This document shows, one piece after another, positions 1 through 8,425 of a stretch of 64,000 nt of DNA; within the stretch, counting starts at the first letter, position 1; the number at the start of each line of letters is the position of its first letter. A program made the translations under genes and the position numbers. Location: NCBI RefSeq assembly GCF_003732705.1, contig NZ_MOBR01000001.1, forward strand, positions 1 to 64,000, read 5' to 3'. Below the pieces are notes generated by a model. The model saw nothing but the letters and a program-made list of their open reading frames with translations, made no database searches and had not been told where the DNA came from. Origin of the DNA: Pseudomonas frederiksbergensis (GTDB lineage: Bacteria > Pseudomonadota > Gammaproteobacteria > Pseudomonadales > Pseudomonadaceae).

Positions 1-53
1 TGCCCGCGATGGCAATCTCACGGGCGCCATCGCGGGCAAGCCTTGCTCCTACG
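1..53. repeat. REP-like palindrome (cut by window edge)
   Basis: The sequence reads as two inverted arms, GCCCGCGATGGC and GCCATCGCGGGC, followed by AAGCCTTGCTCCTAC. The same variant recurs complete at 42985-43052 and with small changes at 27598-27653. It is probably the right half of a REP pair whose left half lies outside the window. Confidence 0.75.
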
Positions 54-114
54 AAAAGCGGTTCCGGTGTTTGCCCCAAAACCGCTCTTGAGTCCGCCAC
101 CCAACCTGTCCATC

Positions 115-597
115 ATGCCTCCCCACCACTCATCGCCTTTCGAGTCTGCCGTGCCTGAAACTCCTGATGCTTCCTACGTTTTTTCCGAACAAGTCGGGCA
201 TTTGCTGCGCAAGGCCTATCAGCGGCACATGGCGATTTTTCAGCAGAACGTCGGTGATTCCCAACTCACCGCCGTGCAGTTCGTGACCCTGTGCGCCGTG
301 CGCGATCACGGTCCCAGTTCCCTGACCGAACTGGTCAAGGCCACCGCCGTGGACCAGGCGACCATTCGTGGCATCGTCGAGCGGCTCAAGGCCCGGGAAC
401 TGATTACCCTCGAACCCGATCCGCAAGACCGGCGCAAAGTCATCGTCGGTTTGTCCGAAGCGGGCGATCGCCTGGTGCAGCAAACCGTGCCCTGCGCGGG
501 GAAAATCACCGAACTGACCCTGAGCAACCTCAACCCGGCAGAACGGGTCGCCGTGCTGTTCCTGCTGCGCAAAATGATCGACGACCCGCAGGACTGA
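115..597 (+). CDS. nicR: MarR-family regulator, probable NicR
   Basis: The protein is 160 residues, a winged-helix repressor of the MarR family, read from the ATG at 115. An upstream in-frame start at position 43 would add a proline-rich stretch unlike MarR proteins. The central region (LTELVKATAVDQATIRGIVERL, shown by its helix-turn-helix spacing) and the wing (DPQDRRKVIVGLSEAG) are typical of the family. The gene lies directly upstream of, and codirectional with, nicA and nicB. In P. putida KT2440 NicR is a MarR repressor of the nicotinate pathway that responds to 6-hydroxynicotinate. The assignment rests on this neighbourhood as much as on the sequence. The other nic pathway genes (nicC, nicX, nicD, nicE, nicF) are not in the window, although they could lie to its left. 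Confidence 0.8.
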   Translation: MPPHHSSPFESAVPETPDASYVFSEQVGHLLRKAYQRHMAIFQQNVGDSQLTAVQFVTLCAVRDHGPSSLTELVKATAVDQATIRGIVERLKARELITLEPDPQDRRKVIVGLSEAGDRLVQQTVPCAGKITELTLSNLNPAERVAVLFLLRKMIDDPQD

Positions 598-941
598 TTA
601 GCACAGAACCTGTGGGAGCGAGCCTGCTCGCGAAGGCGGTGGTTCAGTCAAATCAATCCGACTGACCCACCCCAAACCCTGTGGGAGCGAGCTTGCTCGC
701 GAATGCGGTGAGTCAGTCAATAAAAATGCTGACTGGCACGACGCCTTCGCGAGCAAGCCCGCTCCCACAGGTTTTTTGCTTCTACAGTTTTTTGCGTCTG
801 GCATCGTTTTTGCTCCTGTTTCATGTAGTAGCCACTTCACCAGTCGAGTGTGTCGCGTCGCCACAATCCAACATGGCCCGCGACGTTTTTTTCGACCTTT
901 TGGTGTAGTAGCCACTTCATCAAACGAAGCAGGCGAAGCGA
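598..941. other. nicR-nicA intergenic region with REPs and a 16-bp direct repeat
   Basis: A single REP lies at 611-640 and an inverted REP pair at 680-770. Beyond these, a perfect 16-bp direct repeat TGTAGTAGCCACTTCA occurs at 824-839 and again at 904-919, exactly 80 bp apart. The second copy is just upstream of the nicA start. An imperfect hairpin (CGTCGC...GCGACG) followed by a T run lies around 855-892. The direct repeats are candidate regulator sites for nicA. I see no gene here. Confidence 0.6.
680..770. repeat. REP doublet (inverted pair)
   Basis: The left arm GTGGGAGCGAGCTTGCTCGCGAATGCGG and the right arm CCTTCGCGAGCAAGCCCGCTCCCAC are inverted copies of the Pseudomonas REP unit with about 35 bp between them. 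A further single unit lies at 611-640. Confidence 0.9.
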
Positions 942-1418
942 ATGAGCAGCCAGGAAATCACCGTAGCGCTTGAGGTCAACGGCCTCGTCACCACCGTCAC
1001 AGCCATGGCGGACACGCCGTTATTGCTGATTTTGCGCAATGACCTGCAACTCAACGGCCCCAAATACGGCTGCGGCCTGGGCGAGTGCGGGGCGTGCACG
1101 GTGATCATCGACGGCGTGGCGGCGCGCTCCTGCGTGTTTCCCCTGGCCGGCGCCGTGGATCGGCAGATCGTCACCCTCGAAGGCCTCGGCACCCGCGCCG
1201 AGCCGCACCTGGTGCAGCAAGCCTTTATCGACGAGCAAGCGGCGCAGTGCGGCTATTGCCTCAACGGCATGATCATGACCACCAAGGCCTTGCTCGACCG
1301 CATCCCGCACCCCAGCGAAACCCAGATCCGCAACGAACTCTCGGCCAACCTCTGCCGTTGCGGCACCCATATCGAAATCCTCCGCGCGGTGCTGCGTGCC
1401 GCCCGTCAAATGCCTTGA
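942..1418 (+). CDS. nicA: Nicotinate dehydrogenase small (2Fe-2S) subunit NicA
   Basis: The product is 158 residues, the iron-sulfur subunit of a xanthine-oxidase-family hydroxylase. It converts nicotinate to 6-hydroxynicotinate together with NicB. The N-terminal plant-ferredoxin-type cluster ligands are visible (YGCGLGECGACTV, then a fourth Cys in RSCVFPLAG). The C-terminal [2Fe-2S] motifs follow (CGYCLNGM and CRCGTH). There is no FAD domain, as expected for the NicAB type, where electrons leave through cytochromes. The gene is followed after 10 bp by nicB with a ribosome site (GAAGGTGG), so the two are cotranscribed. The length matches the KT2440 protein of about 157 residues. Confidence 0.93.
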   Translation: MSSQEITVALEVNGLVTTVTAMADTPLLLILRNDLQLNGPKYGCGLGECGACTVIIDGVAARSCVFPLAGAVDRQIVTLEGLGTRAEPHLVQQAFIDEQAAQCGYCLNGMIMTTKALLDRIPHPSETQIRNELSANLCRCGTHIEILRAVLRAARQMP

Positions 1419-1428
1419 AGGTGGATCA

Positions 1429-4400
1429 ATGACCATGACTGACTCCATCCCGCTTTCCATCCCGACCCGCGACCAACTGCTGGCCAAGACTGGCGTGCTG
1501 CTGATCGTCGACGACATCCTGCCGCCCTCCGGCCCGGTGGCGAAGGGCGGTACCCCGCTGATCAAACCCAAGGAGCTGGGGCTGTTCATTGCCATCAGCG
1601 ATGACGGGCGCGTGTATGGGTTCAACGGGCACGTCGATCTCGGCACCGGCATTCGCACCTCGCTGGCGCAAATCGTCGCCGAAGAACTCGACCTGAACCT
1701 GGATCAGGTGTGCATGGTGCTCGGCGACACCGAGCGTGCGCCGAATCAGGGCGCGACGATTGCCAGTGCGACGTTGCAGATTTCTGCGATTCCGCTGCGC
1801 AATGCTGCCGCTGAAGCCCGGCGTTATCTGCTGGAAACGGCGGCGCAGCGTTGGTCGCTCGACGTCGGTGGCCTGAAAATCGAAGCCGGGGTCATTCGCA
1901 CCGAAGATGGCCGCAGCGCAACCTACGCCGAACTGATCAGCGGCGAACACGTCGAACTGCGCATCTCCGGCACCGCACCGCTCAAACCTGCCGAAGATTA
2001 CCGACTGGTGGGCAAGGGCGCCGCCCGGGTGGATATTCCGGCCAAAGCCACTGGCGAATTGACCTACGTCCACGACATGCGCGTGCCGGACATGCTCCAC
2101 GGCCGGGTGATTCGCCCGCCCTATGCCGGGCTCGATTGCGGCGACTTTGTCGGCAACAGCCTGCTGGAAGTCGATGAATCGTCCATCGCGCATATCGCCG
2201 GGATCGTTGCTGTGGTGGTGATCCGCGATTTCGTCGGCGTGGTGGCGCTGCGCGAAGAGCAAGCGATCAAGGCGGCCCAGGCGTTGAAAATCACCTGGAA
2301 AACCTGGAATCAGGGGTTGCCGGATTTGACTGATGTCGAGCAGGCGATCCGCGACAACCCTCGGGTGCAACGGGTCGTTCTCGATCAAGGCAACGTCGAC
2401 GAAGCCCTGGCCAACGCCAGTCAGCGCATGCCGCGCACTTACCTGTGGCCGTATCAGATGCACGGTTCCATCGGCCCGTCCTGTGGGGTGGCGGACTATC
2501 AGGCGTCCGGCAGTCGCGTGTGGTCCGGCAGCCAGAATCCGCACTTGCTGCGGGCCGATCTGGCCTGGCTGCTGGAGTGCGCGGAAGAATCCATCGAGAT
2601 CATTCGCATGGAAGCCTCCGGCTGTTACGGGCGCAATTGCGCGGACGATGTGTGCGCCGATGCCTTGCTGTTGTCCCGCGCCGTGGGCAAACCGGTGCGG
2701 GTGCAATTGACCCGCGAGCAAGAGCATTTGTGGGAACCCAAAGGCACCGCGCAACTGATGGACGTCGACGGCGGTTTGAACGCCGATGGCAGCGTCGCCG
2801 CCTATGACTTTCAGACAAGCTACCCGTCCAACGGCGCGCCAACGTTGGCCTTGCTGTTGACCGGCCGGGTCGAGCCGGTGGCGGCGATGTTCGAAATGGG
2901 CGACCGCACGTCGATCCCACCGTATGACTTTGAAAACATGCGCGTGACCATCAACGACATGGCGCCAATTGTCCGCGCGTCGTGGATGCGTGGGGTTTCA
3001 GCGCTGCCCAACACCTTCGCCCACGAGTCGTACATCGATGAACTGGCCTTCGCGGCCGGCGTCGATCCGGTGGAATACCGGCTTCGTTATCTAAACGACG
3101 AACGCGCCATCGAGCTGGTGAAATCCACCGCCGAACGCGCCGCCTGGACCCCGCGCACCGCGCCGATGCAAACCCCGAACGACGATCAACTGCTGCGCGG
3201 TCGCGGCTTCGCCTATGCGCGCTACATCCACAGCAAGTTTCCCGGTTTCGGCGCGGCGTGGGCGGCGTGGGTCGCGGACGTGGCGATTGACCGCCAGACC
3301 GGCGATGTCTCGGTCACGCGGGTGGTGATCGGCCATGACTCGGGGATGATGATTAACCCGGCCGGCGTACAGCATCAGATTCACGGCAATGTCATCCAGT
3401 CCACCAGCCGCGTGCTCAAGGAACGGGTGACCTTCGAAGAATCGACGGTGGCGAGCAAGGAGTGGGGCGGTTATCCGATCCTGACTTTCCCGGAAGTGCC
3501 GCAGATCGACGTGCTGATGATGCCGCGTCAGGACCAGCCACCGATGGGCGCTGGTGAATCGGCTTCGGTGCCGAGCGCGGCGGCAATTGCCAATGCGATT
3601 TATGACGCCACCGGGATTCGTTTTCGCGAATTGCCGATCACTCCCGAGCGGGTCTTGGCCGCGCTGAATGCCGGCACTTGTGATGAACCGCCGAAGTCCC
3701 CGGCCAAGCGTTCCAAGTGGCTGTTCGGTTCGCTGTTTGCCGCATTCGGCGCGGTGCTCGGCATGGCGGCGACCGCGTGGCCATTTCACGGCGAAATCGC
3801 GCCGATTGCACCGCCGAGCGCCGGCACTTGGTCCACCGCCACCCTGGAACGTGGGCGATTGCTGGCGGCGGTCGGCGATTGCGCGGTGTGTCACACCGCG
3901 CCCGGCGGCGCGACCAATGCCGGTGGTTTGGCGATGCAGACACCGTTCGGCACGCTGTACAGCAGCAACATCACGCCCGACGTGAAAACCGGGATTGGCA
4001 GTTGGTCCTATCCGGCGTTCGAACGGGCGATGCGCGACGGCATTGGCCGCGATGGGCGCAATCTGTATCCGGCGTTTCCCTATACGGCGTTTCGCAATAT
4101 CAACGACGCGGACATGCAGGCGTTGTACGCGTACCTGATGTCGCAAACCCCGGTCAGCCAAGCGGCGCAGGCCAACGACATGCGTTTCCCGTTCAACCTG
4201 CGGCCATTGATGGCGGGGTGGAATGCGTTGTTTCTGCGCAAGGGCGAAATCAGTGTCAAACCTGAACGCAGTGAGCAGTGGAATCGCGGCGCGTACCTGG
4301 TCAACGGTTTGGGCCACTGCGCGGCGTGCCATTCGCCGCGCAATTTGATGGGGGCGGAAAAGGGCGGTGCGTCGTTCCTCGCGGGCGGGATGGTCGATGG

Positions 4401-4995
4401 CTGGGAGGCGCCGGCGCTGAACGGTTTGTCCAAGTCGCCGACGACGTGGACTGAGGATCAACTGTTCGGGTACCTGAGCAGCGGTTATTCCGCCGAACAC
4501 GGGGTGGCGACCGGGCCGATGGGGCCGGTGGTCACGGAACTGGCGAAGCTGCCCAAGGATGATATCCGGGCGATGGCGGTGTATCTGGCGTCACTCAATG
4601 GCGCGCAGGCTGAGGCGCAAGTGGTGGAGAAGGTCACGCGTCCAGCGCCTAGTTTGTCGCTGAGTAACGGCCAGCGCGTATTTGAAGGTTCGTGCAAGGC
4701 CTGTCATGCCGATGGCCTGGGGCCGAAGCTGTTTGGCGTGAGTCCGTCGCTGGCCACCAATACCAATGTGCACAGCGATCTGCCGGACAATCTGATCAAA
4801 GTCATTCTGCAAGGCATCGACACGCCAGCGACCAAGGATCTGGGGTACATGCCGGCATTCAAGGACAGTTTGTCGAATACGCAGGTGGCGGAATTGGCGG
4901 CGTATTTGCGCAACCGGTTTGCGGGGAATGCGCCGGGGTGGGAAGGGTTGGAATCGAAGGTGGCGTACCTGCGGGCGAATCCCGGCAGCCATTAA
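1429..4995 (+). CDS. nicB: Nicotinate dehydrogenase large subunit NicB (molybdopterin domain fused to three cytochromes c)
   Basis: The protein is 1188 residues from the ATG at 1429, which has a GAAGGTGG ribosome site. An earlier in-frame start at 1396 overlaps nicA and is less likely. Residues about 1-745 form the aldehyde-oxidase/xanthine-dehydrogenase molybdopterin-binding region, with the conserved MGAGESASVPSAAAIANAI stretch near its end. A transmembrane segment follows at about 762-785 (LFGSLFAAFGAVLGMAA). Next come three c-type haem motifs, CAVCH near 818, CAACH near 964 and CKACH near 1089. This architecture is diagnostic of NicB, which passes electrons from the molybdenum centre to the respiratory chain. 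The haem part should be periplasmic if the single membrane segment is real. Confidence 0.93.
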   Translation: MTMTDSIPLSIPTRDQLLAKTGVLLIVDDILPPSGPVAKGGTPLIKPKELGLFIAISDDGRVYGFNGHVDLGTGIRTSLAQIVAEELDLNLDQVCMVLGDTERAPNQGATIASATLQISAIPLRNAAAEARRYLLETAAQRWSLDVGGLKIEAGVIRTEDGRSATYAELISGEHVELRISGTAPLKPAEDYRLVGKGAARVDIPAKATGELTYVHDMRVPDMLHGRVIRPPYAGLDCGDFVGNSLLEVDESSIAHIAGIVAVVVIRDFVGVVALREEQAIKAAQALKITWKTWNQGLPDLTDVEQAIRDNPRVQRVVLDQGNVDEALANASQRMPRTYLWPYQMHGSIGPSCGVADYQASGSRVWSGSQNPHLLRADLAWLLECAEESIEIIRMEASGCYGRNCADDVCADALLLSRAVGKPVRVQLTREQEHLWEPKGTAQLMDVDGGLNADGSVAAYDFQTSYPSNGAPTLALLLTGRVEPVAAMFEMGDRTSIPPYDFENMRVTINDMAPIVRASWMRGVSALPNTFAHESYIDELAFAAGVDPVEYRLRYLNDERAIELVKSTAERAAWTPRTAPMQTPNDDQLLRGRGFAYARYIHSKFPGFGAAWAAWVADVAIDRQTGDVSVTRVVIGHDSGMMINPAGVQHQIHGNVIQSTSRVLKERVTFEESTVASKEWGGYPILTFPEVPQIDVLMMPRQDQPPMGAGESASVPSAAAIANAIYDATGIRFRELPITPERVLAALNAGTCDEPPKSPAKRSKWLFGSLFAAFGAVLGMAATAWPFHGEIAPIAPPSAGTWSTATLERGRLLAAVGDCAVCHTAPGGATNAGGLAMQTPFGTLYSSNITPDVKTGIGSWSYPAFERAMRDGIGRDGRNLYPAFPYTAFRNINDADMQALYAYLMSQTPVSQAAQANDMRFPFNLRPLMAGWNALFLRKGEISVKPERSEQWNRGAYLVNGLGHCAACHSPRNLMGAEKGGASFLAGGMVDGWEAPALNGLSKSPTTWTEDQLFGYLSSGYSAEHGVATGPMGPVVTELAKLPKDDIRAMAVYLASLNGAQAEAQVVEKVTRPAPSLSLSNGQRVFEGSCKACHADGLGPKLFGVSPSLATNTNVHSDLPDNLIKVILQGIDTPATKDLGYMPAFKDSLSNTQVAELAAYLRNRFAGNAPGWEGLESKVAYLRANPGSH

Positions 4996-5006
4996 AAGCA
5001 TCGCGT

Positions 5007-5038
5007 GTAGGAGCGAGGCTTGCCCGCGAAGGGGCCGG
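5007..5038. repeat. Single REP-like unit
   Basis: GTAGGAGCGAGGCTTGCCCG followed by CGAAGGGGCCGG lies between the convergent ends of nicB and the TetR gene. Confidence 0.7.
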
Positions 5039-5043
5039 CCCTA

Positions 5044-5700
5044 TCAACCGAGATCCTGCGGGGGCAATCTCATCACCCCCCGCACCACCAAATCCTGAAT
5101 AAACCCCAACCAATCCTGCTGCTGCCCCTTGTCCGCCAAATCCTCCCCCAAAAACGAACTCAAGGTATGCCGGTTGGAGTTATAGAAATAACACAGCGAG
5201 GCAATCATCAAATACACATGCTTGATGTCCAGCACCTCACGAAACAACCCTTGTTCCTGGCCGGCCTCAATAATCGGCTTCAACACCCCAACCGCTTCCC
5301 CCGACAACCGCCGCAACTCGCTGGACTGCTGCGCATGCTTGCCGCCGTGGAGGTTTTCATTGCTCAGGATCGCCACGAATTCCGGGTGCTTGACGTAGTA
5401 ATGCCAGACGAACGCCACCAGATCCTGCAACGCCACCAGCGGCTGGCTCAGGTCGAGCTTTAATCGGCTTTCGGCCTTGTTGAACTGCTCGTAGGTGTGT
5501 TCCAGCACGCAGATAAACAGCTGCTCCTTACTGCCGAAGTAGTAATAAAGCATGCGGTCGTTGGACTCGGCTTCCCGGGAGATACTCTCGACCCGCCCCC
5601 CGGAATAGCCGTCGCGGGTGAACACTTTCACCGCCGCTTCGAGGATCCGTGTGCGGGTCTGCTGGGCCTGGGCGGCCCGGATACCGGTTTTCTTGTTCAA
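5044..5700 (-). CDS. TetR/AcrR-family transcriptional regulator
   Basis: The protein is 218 residues. The N-terminal helix-turn-helix is clear (TRTRILEAAVKVFTRDGY, then MLYYYFGSKEQLF). The C-terminal helical ligand domain is of unknown specificity. The start at 5700 is a TTG codon; no better ATG lies upstream, so the exact start is uncertain. The gene follows the NCS2 permease by 53 bp on the same strand, which suggests it regulates that transporter or senses a purine/pyrimidine-related ligand. This role is inference. Its closeness to nicAB may be coincidental. Confidence 0.85.
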   Translation of the reverse strand: MNKKTGIRAAQAQQTRTRILEAAVKVFTRDGYSGGRVESISREAESNDRMLYYYFGSKEQLFICVLEHTYEQFNKAESRLKLDLSQPLVALQDLVAFVWHYYVKHPEFVAILSNENLHGGKHAQQSSELRRLSGEAVGVLKPIIEAGQEQGLFREVLDIKHVYLMIASLCYFYNSNRHTLSSFLGEDLADKGQQQDWLGFIQDLVVRGVMRLPPQDLG

Positions 5701-5753
5701 CGTGCGGTCAACCTTGTGCCAGACAGAGTCGCATCGAATGTAGCACGGTCCTT

Positions 5754-7202
5754 TCAGCGGTTCAGGCTTGGGGCCGATTCGCTGGCCGGCGGGTTTTCCA
5801 TGACCTGCAGGATCGACGCTTCCGGGTCGAAATCATCCTCTTCCAGCTCCATGAATTCCTCGGGCAGGAACATGTTGAGGATGATCGCGCACAACGCACC
5901 CACGGTAATCGGCGATTCGAAGATGTTGTGCAGGGCCAGCGGCAACTCGCGCAACACTTGCGGCACGGCCGCGATCCCGAGGCCCATCCCCAGGGAAATC
6001 GACACGATCAACATGTTGCGTCGATGCAGGCCGGCTTCGGCGAGGATCTTGATTCCGGCCACCGCGACGGTGCCGAACATCACCAGCTCCGCGCCGCCGA
6101 GCACCGGTTTAGGCATCAGTTGCAGCACCGCGCCGATCATCGGGAACAACCCCAGCAGTACCAACAAACCGGCAATGAAGAACGCCACGTAGCGGCTGGC
6201 CACGCCGGTGAGTTGGATCACGCCGTTGTTCTGGGCGAAGGTCACCATTGGCATGCTGTTGAACACGGCGGCCATGGCCGAGTTGAGGCCGTCGGCGAGC
6301 AGGCCGGACTTGATCCGCCGAATGTAGATCGGGCCTTTGACCGGTTGTTTGGAAATCATCGAGTTGGCCGTCAGGTCGCCGGCGGCTTCCAGCGGTGACA
6401 CCAGGAAAATCACCGCCACTGGCACAAACGCGACCCAATCGAAATTGAAACCGTACTTGAACGGCACCGGCACGCTCACCAACGGCACGGCAGGCAGGCT
6501 GGCAAAATTCACATCGCCCATCAGCCACGCAACGACGTAGCCGAGGGTCAGGCCAATCACAATCGCGCCGAGGCGCAGGAACGGCACATCGACCCGGTTC
6601 AGCACCACGATGGTCCCCAGTACCAGCGCCGCCAACGCCAGATGATGACTGGCGCCGAGATCGGCCACGCCGAAGCCGCCGGCAATGTCGGTCATCGCGA
6701 CTTTGATCAGCGACAGGCCCATCAACGTGATGATGGTCCCGGTGACCACCGGAGTAATCAGCATCCGCAGCTTGCCGATGAACTGGCTCAGGACCACTTC
6801 GATAAACGCGGCGAAAAAACACACGCCGAAGATTGTCGACAGAATCTCATCGGTGCCGCCGCCCCGGGCCTTGACCATGAACCCGGCGCTGAGGATCACG
6901 CTGATAAAGGAAAAACTGGTGCCTTGCAGGCACAACAACCCGGAACCCACCGGCCCGAACCGCCGCGCCTGAACAAACGTGCCCAGGCCGGAAACGAACA
7001 GCGCCATGCTGATTAGGTAGGGGATTTCGCTTTGCAGACCCAGCGCGCCGCCCATGATCAGGGTCGGGGTGATGATGCCGACGAAACTGGCCAGCACATG
7101 TTGCAGGGCGGCGAAGACCGTGGCGGTCAGGTGCGGGCGGTCGTTGAGGCCGTAGATCAGGTCGGAGCGGGGCTGGGGTTTTGCGTGTTCGGATGGGGTC
7201 AC
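5754..7202 (-). CDS. NCS2-family nucleobase:cation symporter (uracil/xanthine permease type)
   Basis: The protein is 482 residues with about 12-14 hydrophobic segments of the nucleobase-ascorbate/NCS2 family. Family signatures visible are QHVLASFVGIITP in the first helix, SPLEAAGDLTANS in the substrate-binding helix 8 region, and FAQNNGVIQLTGVASR in helix 10. The acidic residue in SPLEAAGD is the usual proton/substrate residue. The exact substrate (xanthine, urate or uracil) cannot be read from the sequence. The start is a GTG at 7202 with a weak ribosome site. The last 40 residues are an acidic hydrophilic tail. It is probably cotranscribed with the downstream TetR gene. Confidence 0.9.
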   Translation of the reverse strand: MTPSEHAKPQPRSDLIYGLNDRPHLTATVFAALQHVLASFVGIITPTLIMGGALGLQSEIPYLISMALFVSGLGTFVQARRFGPVGSGLLCLQGTSFSFISVILSAGFMVKARGGGTDEILSTIFGVCFFAAFIEVVLSQFIGKLRMLITPVVTGTIITLMGLSLIKVAMTDIAGGFGVADLGASHHLALAALVLGTIVVLNRVDVPFLRLGAIVIGLTLGYVVAWLMGDVNFASLPAVPLVSVPVPFKYGFNFDWVAFVPVAVIFLVSPLEAAGDLTANSMISKQPVKGPIYIRRIKSGLLADGLNSAMAAVFNSMPMVTFAQNNGVIQLTGVASRYVAFFIAGLLVLLGLFPMIGAVLQLMPKPVLGGAELVMFGTVAVAGIKILAEAGLHRRNMLIVSISLGMGLGIAAVPQVLRELPLALHNIFESPITVGALCAIILNMFLPEEFMELEEDDFDPEASILQVMENPPASESAPSLNR

Positions 7203-7278
7203 GAGGAAAGCGCCAGGGGCCAGGTCAGAAAAAGGAGGCGCAGGATGCCAGAAAACCTGTCGACTTACACAAAACCCT

Positions 7279-7308
7279 GTGGGAGCGAGCCTGCTCGCGA
7301 AGGCGTCG
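7279..7308. repeat. Single REP unit
   Basis: The sequence GTGGGAGCGAGCCTGCTCGC is followed by GAAGGCGTC. It immediately precedes the longer palindromic element at 7325. Confidence 0.85.
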
Positions 7309-7324
7309 TGTCAGTCACCCTACC

Positions 7325-7429
7325 GATCGTTCCCACGCTCTGCGTGGGAATGCCTCAAGGGACGCTCTGCGTTCCAATGGGACGCGGAGCGTCCCGGGCG
7401 GCATTCCCACGCGGAGCGTGGGAACGATC
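7325..7429. repeat. 105-bp GATCGTTCCCACGC palindromic element, copy 1
   Basis: Outer arms GATCGTTCCCACGC and GCGTGGGAACGATC enclose inner arms GGACGCTCTGCGTTCC and GGACGCGGAGCGTCC. The whole unit can fold as a long hairpin. Copies of nearly the same length lie at 24462-24566, 44344-44448 and 52773-52880, always in intergenic DNA. Confidence 0.85.
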
Positions 7430-7432
7430 AGG

Positions 7433-8326
7433 TTAGGCAAACGCCGCCAGCAAATCCTCTTCAAACGCCTTCTGCGCATCCCCCGGCACTTGCGCCCGAT
7501 GCCGCGCAAGGTGAAATCCCACATCAAAACTCATTTCCCCTACACGAACTGCCCGTAGCAACCCCTTGTCCTCCCAGCTCCGGGCAAAGTGATTCGGCAA
7601 ATACCCGACATGTTTGCCAGACAGAATAAAGGCGAGGGTGCCTTCAACCTGTTCCGAACGCGCCGAACACAGATTCCCCTGAAACGGCTCGTCACTGCGC
7701 AGAAACCGATAAGGATGATCCACCCGGTCACAGGCCTGAAGCGCTTGATCATCCGGTGCGTCGTTGGCGAACAACGGATGCCCCTGCGCGCAATACAAAT
7801 GCTGCGTCTCACTGAACAGCTCGCGGTAATCAAACGCACTTTGCACTTGTGAGAAATAGCCGATCGCCAGGTCCAGCCGTTGTTGCAGCATCAGCCGCTC
7901 CATTTCCCCGGGCATGGCGCTGATCAGTTCGATGCGCACCGACTCATCCCGCTCGCGAAAACGCCGGATCGCGTCCGCCACCCGTTGCAGCACCGATTGA
8001 TCGAGTGCTTCAGACAACCCCAGGCGCACTTCGCCAATCAAACGCCCGGCCACGCCGTTGGATTGATGTCGGAAGGCTTCGATGGACTCGAACAGTCCGC
8101 GAATGGCGATCAGCAGTTGCTCACCCTTGGGCGTGACCCGGAAACCACCCTTGCCGCGACTGCATAGCCGATAACCGAGGCGGGTTTCCAGCTTGGCCAT
8201 TTGCTGGCTGATGCTCGACTGGCTCAAACCCAATTCGCCTTGGGCCGCACTGAAACCGCCGCACTCGACCACGCTGACAAACAGGCGCAGCAGTTGCAGG
8301 TCCAGATCGTGGAGTTGACCGAGCAT
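7433..8326 (-). CDS. LysR-family transcriptional regulator
   Basis: The protein is 297 residues from the ATG at 8326, chosen because AGGAGT lies 5 nt upstream. A longer frame to 8392 runs into the divergent promoter region. The N-terminal winged helix (LRLFVSVVECGGFSAAQGEL, then LSQSSISQQMAKLE) and the periplasmic-binding-like effector domain are standard. It is divergent from the polyamine-binding protein and ureohydrolase genes with about 100 bp between, so it is probably their activator. The same layout (LysR beside a guanidino-compound ureohydrolase) is known for the gbu and gpu loci of P. aeruginosa. The effector is unknown. Confidence 0.88.
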   Translation of the reverse strand: MLGQLHDLDLQLLRLFVSVVECGGFSAAQGELGLSQSSISQQMAKLETRLGYRLCSRGKGGFRVTPKGEQLLIAIRGLFESIEAFRHQSNGVAGRLIGEVRLGLSEALDQSVLQRVADAIRRFRERDESVRIELISAMPGEMERLMLQQRLDLAIGYFSQVQSAFDYRELFSETQHLYCAQGHPLFANDAPDDQALQACDRVDHPYRFLRSDEPFQGNLCSARSEQVEGTLAFILSGKHVGYLPNHFARSWEDKGLLRAVRVGEMSFDVGFHLARHRAQVPGDAQKAFEEDLLAAFA

Positions 8327-8425
8327 CACATTACTCCTGGATAAAGTCAGGTTAACAAACTTGATATTTTTCCAATGTATCCGAGGGCGCACGCTGCAAC
8401 CACTCCAACTGGTCAGGTGTTTGTC

